A DNA stretch of 64,000 nt from Planococcus citreus (GTDB lineage Bacteria > Bacillota > Bacilli > Bacillales_A > Planococcaceae), in contig NZ_RCCP01000004.1 of NCBI RefSeq assembly GCF_003664125.1, forward strand, positions 330,214 to 394,213, in the 5' to 3' direction. Below the pieces are notes generated by a model that worked only from the letters and a program-made list of their open reading frames with translations, made no database searches and was not told where the DNA came from. Shown here one piece after another: positions 58,447-64,000 of this stretch; within the stretch, counting starts at the first letter, position 1, and every line of letters begins with the position of its first letter. A program made the translations under genes and the position numbers.

Positions 58447-59206
58447 TCAGCCAACGAAAGAACAGGTACTGGAATGGATTGAAGCTTATCAAAAAACAGA
58501 GGACGAGGAAGCACAGACAAACCTTGTCCTTAATTACCGCCGTCTCGTGGAATCGATTGCCCGTAAGTATTCAAACGGCAAATCTTACCACGAAGACATC
58601 GCACAAGTGGGCATGCTTGGCTTGCTCGGTGCGATCCGGCGCTATGACCCATCCTATGGCCGTAGCTTCGAAGCTTTCGCGGTGCCGACCATCATCGGCG
58701 AAATCAAGCGCTTTTTGCGTGACAAAACATGGGCTATCCATGTGCCGCGCCGCATAAAAGAACTGGGGCCGCGCATCAAAGCGACGGTTGAAGTGTTGAC
58801 AACAGAACTTCAGCGTTCCCCACAAGTGTGGGAAATCGCTGAATATCTGGATGTTGATGAAGACGACGTTTTGGAAGCGATGGAGATGGGCAAAAGCTAT
58901 CAAGCGCTTTCCATGGACCATTCTCTCGAGGCGGATTCGGACGGCAGTACGGTTACATTGTTTGACGTAGTCGGCCAAGAAGATGATGGATACGAAAAAG
59001 CGGATCAGCGCATGCTCGTGGCGGAAGCGATGAATGTCCTTTCCGATCGGGAAAAGCAGATCATCCAATACACCTACATAGAGCAGCTGAGCCAGAAGGA
59101 AGCGGGCGACCGCCTGGGTATTTCCCAGATGCACGTTTCGCGCCTTCAACGAAAAGCCATCAAAAAGCTTCAGGAAGCCATTTTGGCCGCCGGCGGGGTT
59201 TCCTAG
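58424..59206 (+). CDS. sigB: RNA polymerase sigma-B factor
   Basis: A 260-residue sigma-70-type factor for the general stress regulon. YHEDIAQVGMLGLLGAIRRY is region 2 (core binding and -10 recognition), SFEAFAVPTIIGEIKRFLRD extends it, and SQKEAGDRLGISQMHVSRLQ is the region 4 helix-turn-helix. ATG 58424 lies inside rsbW, with GGAAG just upstream; the frame open to 58397 is not needed. Its presence explains the GTTTAA...GGGTAT promoters found in this window. Confidence 0.95.
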   Translation: MSKQSHPNQPTKEQVLEWIEAYQKTEDEEAQTNLVLNYRRLVESIARKYSNGKSYHEDIAQVGMLGLLGAIRRYDPSYGRSFEAFAVPTIIGEIKRFLRDKTWAIHVPRRIKELGPRIKATVEVLTTELQRSPQVWEIAEYLDVDEDDVLEAMEMGKSYQALSMDHSLEADSDGSTVTLFDVVGQEDDGYEKADQRMLVAEAMNVLSDREKQIIQYTYIEQLSQKEAGDRLGISQMHVSRLQRKAIKKLQEAILAAGGVS

Positions 59207-59805
59207 TGGAAGAAATTCGCCATGAGAATGTGGAAGCCTATGCCTACAACGCAGCAAAAAAAGGGAATTACGAATCTGGCGACAGTTATTTCACTGTATT
59301 GACGGATGAATACTTTATTTGCTCCGTAGCCGATGGTTTGGGAAGTGGGCCTGTAGCACGCGAATCGTCACAGGTCATCCCGCAAATCCTGAAAGAATAT
59401 CATCATGAGACAATCGATCAATTGATGAACCGCTTCAATGGTTTAATGATGCAAAAACGTGGCGCAGCGGTCGCTATTTTTAAAGTAGACTTTAAGAAAC
59501 GCACCTTGGAGTACAGTTGTGTCGGCAATATCCGTTTCTATCTTTATAGAAGAGAAACTGACGAAGTGATTTATCCGCTACCTGTAATGGGCTATCTCTC
59601 GGGAAGGCCCCAAAAGCTGAAAACCCAGCTTTACACGTATTTGGAAAATGATTTGTTCCTGATTCACTCAGATGGCGTGGATTTGCGTAATCCAAAAGCG
59701 ATGATGAGAAGAGCGGGAGCACCGAAACGGCTGTACGAAGATATTCTTGCATCCATTCAAACAGGCGACGATGCTACATTAATTTCAGGAAGCCTTCTCC
59801 ATTAG
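59206..59805 (+). CDS. rsbX: Negative regulator phosphatase RsbX
   Basis: A 199-residue PP2C-type phosphatase that resets the stressosome by dephosphorylating RsbR and RsbS. SGDSYFTVLTDEYFICSVAD, GLGSGPVARESS and IHSDGVDLRNPK are its conserved blocks. GTG 59206 shares one base with the sigB stop, preceded by GGCGGGG. It is the last gene of the operon, before a terminator. Confidence 0.94.
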   Translation: MEEIRHENVEAYAYNAAKKGNYESGDSYFTVLTDEYFICSVADGLGSGPVARESSQVIPQILKEYHHETIDQLMNRFNGLMMQKRGAAVAIFKVDFKKRTLEYSCVGNIRFYLYRRETDEVIYPLPVMGYLSGRPQKLKTQLYTYLENDLFLIHSDGVDLRNPKAMMRRAGAPKRLYEDILASIQTGDDATLISGSLLH

Positions 59806-59823
59806 GGAGAGGCTTCTTTTTTA
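59786..59823 (+). terminator. Terminator after rsbX
   Basis: GGAAGCCTTCTCC-ATTA-GGGAGAGGCTTC with six T following. Confidence 0.85.
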
Positions 59824-59904
59824 TGGAAAAAGCAATGTAGTGGCTTGTTTCTCCCATTATCAACAGGCATGTTAAAATAGAGAAGCAGAAAGGAAGTGCA
59901 TACA

Positions 59905-62085
59905 ATGGATACTCAGCAATTGCACGCATTGATCGCCAAGGATGCCGGCGTTAAACCAGATCAGGCAAAACAAGTCATTGAACTTCTTGAAGGTGGCAAC
60001 ACGGTGCCTTTTATCGCTCGTTACCGAAAAGAAGCGACTGGTTCATTGGATGAAGTCCAGATAAAGGCAGTAGAAGATCGTTATACATATATCCAGAATT
60101 TGGAGCAAAGAAAAACAGATGTAATCCGTTCAATTGAAGAACAGGAACAACTGACTCCCGAGCTTGAAAAAGCCATCAAAGGAGCCACCGTGCTTCAAAG
60201 AGTAGAAGATTTATACCGCCCATATAAACAAAAACGCCGCACGAAAGCGATCATCGCAAAAGAAAAAGGGCTGCAGGGACTGGCAGATTGGCTTTTGAAA
60301 CCAGGAAAAGAGCAGATCAAAACGGTAACGAAACAGTATATCAGTGTTGAAAAGGGTGTTGAAACAGCGGAAGAAGCGCTTGCAGGAGCACAGGATATTT
60401 TAGCTGAACTTTTTGCGGATGATCCGGATATCCGTGAAAAAGCTCGTCGCATGACTCGCGATAATGGTTTGCTGGAGACGGCCGCCAAAAAAGGCCACGA
60501 AGACGAGAAACAAGTCTTTCAAATGTATTATGAATACAGCGAAGCGATCAAAAAGATTGTCCCGCACCGTATACTCGCCATCAACCGCGGCGAAAAAGAG
60601 GGTGTGTTGAGAGTAACGGTCACACCTCCAGTCGACCGAATCATTCGTTTAATGAAAGATAAATGGATGAAAACAGGAAGCCCTGCCGCGAAAGAAGTCG
60701 AAGCAGCCATAGAAGACAGCTACAAACGCCTGATCCAGCCATCTATTGAACGCGAAATCCGTACGGAACTAAGTGAAAAAGGTGAAACGCAGGCCATACA
60801 CATTTTTTCGGAAAACCTTCGCAATCTGTTATTGCAGCCTCCCATGAAAGATAAAATGGTGTTAGGTATTGACCCAGCGTACCGCACAGGCTGCAAATTG
60901 GCAGTGATAGATGAGACCGGGAAACTATTGGAAGTGGCGGTCATTTATCCGCATCCCCCAAAATCCGATCAAAAAGGCGCGAAGAAAATCTTACAGCGTC
61001 TAACGGACAACTACCCAATTGAAATCATGGCAATCGGAAATGGCACCGCGTCACGTGAAACCGAACAATTCGTTGCCGATTTTCTTGGGGAAACTGCGAA
61101 CAAAGCGTCATATGTCATCGTCAACGAAGCAGGTGCCAGTGTGTACTCGGCCTCCGATGTAGCCCGCGCAGAGTTTCCGGACTTACAAGTCGAAGAACGC
61201 AGTGCAGCTTCTATCGCCCGCCGTCTCCAAGACCCGCTTTCGGAACTCGTGAAGATTGACCCGAAAGCAGTAGGCGTTGGGCAATACCAACACGACGTCT
61301 CGCAAAAAAAGCTGGCAGACCAATTGACCTTCGTTGTTGAGACCGCAGTCAACCAAGTTGGTGTAAATGTTAACTCTGCTTCAGCTTCTCTCCTTCAATA
61401 CGTCGCCGGACTCAGCAAGACCGTTGCTGAGAACATCATTAAAATGCGTGATGAGAACGGCCGTTTTACTTCCCGTGTCCAATTAAAGAAAATCCCTCGC
61501 CTCGGCGCCAAGACTTATGAACAAGCTGTCGGCTTCTTGCGCATAACAGAAGGGAAGAATCCGCTCGACGCTACCGGCATTCACCCAGAAAGTTATGAAG
61601 CTGCTGAGAGGATCCTCAAGTTGATCGATGCGGACAAAAAAATGATTGGCCGCCCAGAAATTCTCGCGAAGCTGGAAGACTTGGACCTAGAGACATTAAG
61701 CCAGGAGTGGGAAGTCGGCAAAGTGACACTCAAAGACATTGTGGATGCGTTGAAGAAACCCTTCCGCGACCCGCGAGATGAGTTCCCTCAACCATTGCTG
61801 AAGAGTGACGTCTTAAAGATGGAAGACTTAACTCCCGGCATGGAAGTGCAAGGAACGGTGCGCAACGTCGTCGATTTCGGAGCTTTCGTCGACATTGGCG
61901 TGAAACAGGATGGGTTGGTCCATATCTCTAAATTGAAAAAGGGGTTTGTTAAACATCCGCTTGATGTCGTGGCAGTCGGAGATATCGTTACCGTATGGGT
62001 CGATCAGGTCGAAAAACAAAAAGGCCGGATCGCTTTGACGATGCTGCCGCCAAAAGAACAACAACCGGATTTTCAGGAGAGATAA
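59905..62085 (+). CDS. Tex family S1 RNA-binding protein
   Basis: A 726-residue Tex protein (B. subtilis YdcI type). Order: N-terminal helical domain, the YqgF-like fold (MVLGIDPAYRTGCKLAVID), helix-hairpin-helix units (SASLLQYVAGLSKTVAENII), and a C-terminal S1 domain from ~640 (GMEVQGTVRNVVDFGAFVDI). Tex affects transcription and stress tolerance; its exact role is unsettled. AAAGGAAGTGC precedes ATG 59905; the GTG at 59896 is inside that region. sprT follows within two bases. Confidence 0.95.
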   Translation: MDTQQLHALIAKDAGVKPDQAKQVIELLEGGNTVPFIARYRKEATGSLDEVQIKAVEDRYTYIQNLEQRKTDVIRSIEEQEQLTPELEKAIKGATVLQRVEDLYRPYKQKRRTKAIIAKEKGLQGLADWLLKPGKEQIKTVTKQYISVEKGVETAEEALAGAQDILAELFADDPDIREKARRMTRDNGLLETAAKKGHEDEKQVFQMYYEYSEAIKKIVPHRILAINRGEKEGVLRVTVTPPVDRIIRLMKDKWMKTGSPAAKEVEAAIEDSYKRLIQPSIEREIRTELSEKGETQAIHIFSENLRNLLLQPPMKDKMVLGIDPAYRTGCKLAVIDETGKLLEVAVIYPHPPKSDQKGAKKILQRLTDNYPIEIMAIGNGTASRETEQFVADFLGETANKASYVIVNEAGASVYSASDVARAEFPDLQVEERSAASIARRLQDPLSELVKIDPKAVGVGQYQHDVSQKKLADQLTFVVETAVNQVGVNVNSASASLLQYVAGLSKTVAENIIKMRDENGRFTSRVQLKKIPRLGAKTYEQAVGFLRITEGKNPLDATGIHPESYEAAERILKLIDADKKMIGRPEILAKLEDLDLETLSQEWEVGKVTLKDIVDALKKPFRDPRDEFPQPLLKSDVLKMEDLTPGMEVQGTVRNVVDFGAFVDIGVKQDGLVHISKLKKGFVKHPLDVVAVGDIVTVWVDQVEKQKGRIALTMLPPKEQQPDFQER

Positions 62086-62086
62086 G

Positions 62087-62551
62087 ATGACGAACGAAGA
62101 ATTGACGAAGTTGATTGCAGAGATTTCCCGCGACACCTTCGGAAAATCATTCCGCCATCAAGGCGTGTTCAACAAACGCCTCCGGACAACAGGGGGCCGT
62201 TACTTACTGGGTTCACATAACATTGAAATCAACCCGGCTTCATATGAGAAGTTCGGCGGTGATGAACTGACGGGCATCATTAAGCATGAGCTGTGCCATT
62301 ATCACCTCCACCTTGAAGGAAAAGGATACAAGCATCGGGACAAGGATTTCCGAGAGTTGCTACAAGAGACAGGGGCTCCGCGCTTTTGTTCTCTTCTTGT
62401 AGAGAAGCGGCGGAAGACAACTGGCTTTCATCTGTATGAATGCATCTCTTGCAAAACGGAATTTCCAAGAAAGATCCGTATGAACACTGCCAAGTACAGA
62501 TGCGGACGCTGTAGCGGCAAGCTGCGGGTGAAAAGAGAAAAGAGTTTATAA
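62087..62551 (+). CDS. SprT-like zinc metalloprotein (YdcK type)
   Basis: A 154-residue SprT-family protein. IIKHELCHYHLHLEGKGYKH contains the zincin H-E-x-x-H motif. The C-terminal treble-clef has two Cys pairs (CISC and CGRC). The family includes DNA-protein crosslink proteases in eukaryotes; the bacterial role is unclear. AGGAGAG precedes the ATG. It lies one base after the tex stop and is followed by a terminator and the tRNA cluster, as in B. subtilis. Confidence 0.92.
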   Translation: MTNEELTKLIAEISRDTFGKSFRHQGVFNKRLRTTGGRYLLGSHNIEINPASYEKFGGDELTGIIKHELCHYHLHLEGKGYKHRDKDFRELLQETGAPRFCSLLVEKRRKTTGFHLYECISCKTEFPRKIRMNTAKYRCGRCSGKLRVKREKSL

Positions 62552-62586
62552 AAGAAAGAGCCGCTGATGAAGCGGCTCTTCTTTTA
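62549..62586 (+). terminator. Terminator after the SprT-like gene
   Basis: AAGAGCCGCT-GATGA-AGCGGCTCTT with a T-rich tail. Confidence 0.88.
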
Positions 62587-62855
62587 TGTCTAGCAGCTTG
62601 CGGTAAAGTTACACTAGACGGAAATGAGCAAAAGAAAATACTGTGATTCGTATTCATATAGAAGAAGGGTAAACGGGGGCAAGGGTCACCCGCCGTTCAT
62701 TCTAATCAAACCTTCATAGGTTCTCGGCCGTTCAGAGTCTTTCGGCAAACTAGTAAAGTGGGCCAACTAATTGTTCTCTGAGCTTAATCGTTTGAAGTAT
62801 ATTGCTAAACGAAACACTGAACTCAAATTAAAATATAAAATGATGAATAAAAGTA
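62587..62855. other. Spacer before the tRNA cluster
   Basis: About 270 bases without a recognisable gene. GTCTAG (62587-62592) recurs inverted as CTAGAC near 62613-62618; no other structure is convincing. Confidence 0.45.
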
Positions 62856-62884
62856 TTGACGATTCTTGTAAGGCTCTTTATAAT
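62856..62884 (+). promoter_or_regulatory. Promoter of the tRNA cluster
   Basis: TTGACG (62856-62861), 17 bases, TATAAT (62879-62884), about 30 bases before tRNA-Asn. Confidence 0.85.
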
Positions 62885-62914
62885 AGAAAAAGTCGACAAG
62901 TACTTAAACATTAT

Positions 62915-62989
62915 TCCGAAGTAGCTCAGTGGTAGAGCACCGCACTGTTAATGCGATGGTCGTAGGTTCGAGTCCTACCTTCGGAGCCA
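62915..62989 (+). tRNA. tRNA-Asn (GUU)
   Basis: 75 bases with encoded CCA. Acceptor TCCGAAG / CTTCGGA; anticodon GTT in CACTGTTAATG; T arm GGTTCGAGTCC. Confidence 0.96.
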
Positions 62990-62996
62990 TTTAATT

Positions 62997-63071
62997 GGCC
63001 CCTTGGTCAAGCGGTTAAGACACCGCCCTTTCACGGCGGTAACACGGGTTCGAATCCCGTAGGGGTCACCA
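62997..63071 (+). tRNA. tRNA-Glu (UUC)
   Basis: 75 bases with CCA. Acceptor GGCCCCT / AGGGGTC; anticodon TTC in a seven-base loop closed by CCGCC / GGCGG. Confidence 0.96.
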
Positions 63072-63139
63072 TACATATATTGAATTACTTTTTCTAATAT
63101 AATACTTGTGTGCGGTACAATTGAAAATATTATTATTGT

Positions 63140-63217
<78 letters not shown>

Positions 63218-63219
63218 AT

Positions 63220-63295
63220 GGTCCCGTGGTGTAGCGGTTAACATGCCTGCCTGTCACGCAGGAGATCGCCGGTTCGATCCCGGTCGGGACCGCCA
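63220..63295 (+). tRNA. tRNA-Asp (GUC)
   Basis: 76 bases with CCA. Acceptor GGTCCCG / CGGGACC; anticodon GTC between CCTGC and GCAGG. Confidence 0.96.
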
Positions 63296-63304
63296 TTTTT
63301 TCAA

Positions 63305-63379
63305 TGGGGTATAGCCAAGCGGTAAGGCAACGGGTTTTGATCCCGTCATGCCCTGGTTCGAATCCAGGTACCCCAGCCA
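63305..63379 (+). tRNA. tRNA-Gln (UUG)
   Basis: 75 bases with CCA. Acceptor TGGGGTA / TACCCCA; anticodon TTG between CGGG and CCCG. Confidence 0.96.
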
Positions 63380-63423
63380 ATTTTAGGGTTACTGAGACGA
63401 ACTTCAACTTGAACGATTAGTTC

Positions 63424-63452
63424 TTGACAAAGAAGAACTGAAGTTATATAAT
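63424..63452 (+). promoter_or_regulatory. Perfect-consensus sigma-A promoter inside the tRNA cluster
   Basis: TTGACA (63424-63429), 17 bases, TATAAT (63447-63452): both hexamers and spacing are ideal. It drives tRNA-Leu, tRNA-Arg, tRNA-Gly and the rRNA operon. Confidence 0.9.
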
Positions 63453-63481
63453 AGAATTTGTCTCAAAAAAATATATTATTT

Positions 63482-63567
<86 letters not shown>

Positions 63568-63584
63568 TACATATTCAATTACTT

Positions 63585-63661
63585 GCGCCCGTAGCTCAAT
63601 TGGATAGAGTACTTGACTACGAATCAAGCGGTTAGAGGTTCGAGTCCTCTCGGGCGCGCCA
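63585..63661 (+). tRNA. tRNA-Arg (ACG)
   Basis: 77 bases with CCA. Acceptor GCGCCCG / CGGGCGC; anticodon ACG between TTGA and TCAA. The A34 is normally edited to inosine. Confidence 0.96.
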
Positions 63662-63680
63662 TTTATCTTCTATATAATAT

Positions 63681-63754
63681 GCGGGTGTAGTTTAGTGGTA
63701 AAACCTCAGCCTTCCAAGCTGATGATGAGGGTTCGATTCCCTTCACCCGCTCCA
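63681..63754 (+). tRNA. tRNA-Gly (UCC)
   Basis: 74 bases with CCA. Acceptor GCGGGTG / CACCCGC; anticodon TCC between TCAGC and GCTGA. Confidence 0.96.
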
Positions 63755-63912
63755 ACATTATTTTTGAACCTTGAAAACTGAACAGCAAAACGTCAACAAT
63801 ACAGCCGCGAGTGATCGCGGCAAACTTACTGATCAGCTTCGGCAGATCAAGCGAATCGCGCGTCTTTCGAGACGGCGATGCGCCAGCAACTATTGAGCAA
63901 TCAATACTACTC
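63755..63912 (+). other. Leader between tRNA-Gly and 16S rRNA
   Basis: Contains CTTGAAAACTGAACAG, a sequence common at Bacillales rRNA operon boundaries, then several hairpin-prone stretches such as GCCGCGAGTGATCGCGGC. These probably belong to antitermination and processing signals. Confidence 0.6.
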
Positions 63913-64000
63913 TATAATGGAGAGTTTGATCCTGGCTCAGGACGAACGCTGGCGGCGTGCCTAATACATGCAAGTCGAGCGGAGATAGTGGAGCTTGCTC
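63913..64000 (+). rRNA. 16S ribosomal RNA (5' end only)
   Basis: GAGAGTTTGATCCTGGCTCA and the following GACGAACGCTGGCGGCGTGC and CATGCAAGTCGAGCGG are universal 16S 5' sequence. The mature 5' end is estimated at about 63913; the gene runs off the right edge. Confidence 0.97.

Overview
The window comes from a low-to-mid GC Firmicute of the order Bacillales, most likely a Planococcaceae member (Planococcus or a close relative). The evidence is AGGAGG-type ribosome binding sites, many T-tailed terminators, and a right half whose order (ddl, murF, esterase, cshA, ydbS, ydbT, rhomboid, acpS, alr, ndoAI-ndoA, rsbRSTUVW-sigB-rsbX, tex, sprT, then tRNAs and an rRNA operon) closely follows the Bacillus subtilis ydb/ydc region. 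I see no prophage, insertion sequence, CRISPR array or recombinase; this is chromosomal backbone.

Layout. 0-8 kb: end of a YceI gene, murB, a K+/H+-type antiporter, a membrane-anchored penicillin-acylase-family hydrolase, a paired fluoride channel, a P1 peptidase and a universal stress protein. 7.6-10.1 kb: a cadC-cadA metal-efflux operon with two operator-like sites around its promoter. 10-24 kb: acetyltransferases, mntR, cvfB, an MhqR-type dioxygenase with a perfect operator palindrome, small membrane proteins, MFS transporters, a lipid kinase, an AraC regulator and a second YidC. 24-31 kb: a VanY-type peptidase, a 1-kb convergent spacer filled with structured repeats, cardiolipin synthase, a squalene/phytoene-synthase-family enzyme, and a sucrose-phosphate-synthase-like/phosphatase pair. 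31-44 kb: MBL hydrolase, D-amino-acid-oxidase-type enzyme, a TPR regulator divergent from an MFS pump, a general-stress SDR, the csoR-copZ and copA copper units, rodA and another repeat-bearing spacer. 44.6-62.6 kb: the conserved cell-wall, cold-shock and stress block. 62.8-64 kb: eight tRNA genes leading into the 5' end of a 16S rRNA gene.

The unifying theme is the general stress response. The window encodes sigma-B and its whole stressosome-to-phosphatase cascade. Reading spacers for the sigma-B pattern GTTTAA-N12-15-GGGTAT also gives good matches in front of rsbV (autoregulation), a 32-residue membrane peptide absent from usual gene calls, an lmo0937-type membrane protein, an SDR of the general-stress type, and the sucrose-phosphate-synthase-like operon. 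Metal control forms a second theme (CadC, CsoR and MntR, with recognisable operators for the first two).

The least explained material is a set of GC-rich intergenic repeats at 25.1-25.95 kb and 44.3-44.53 kb. Their copies differ by paired substitutions that preserve hairpins, which suggests selection on RNA or DNA structure.
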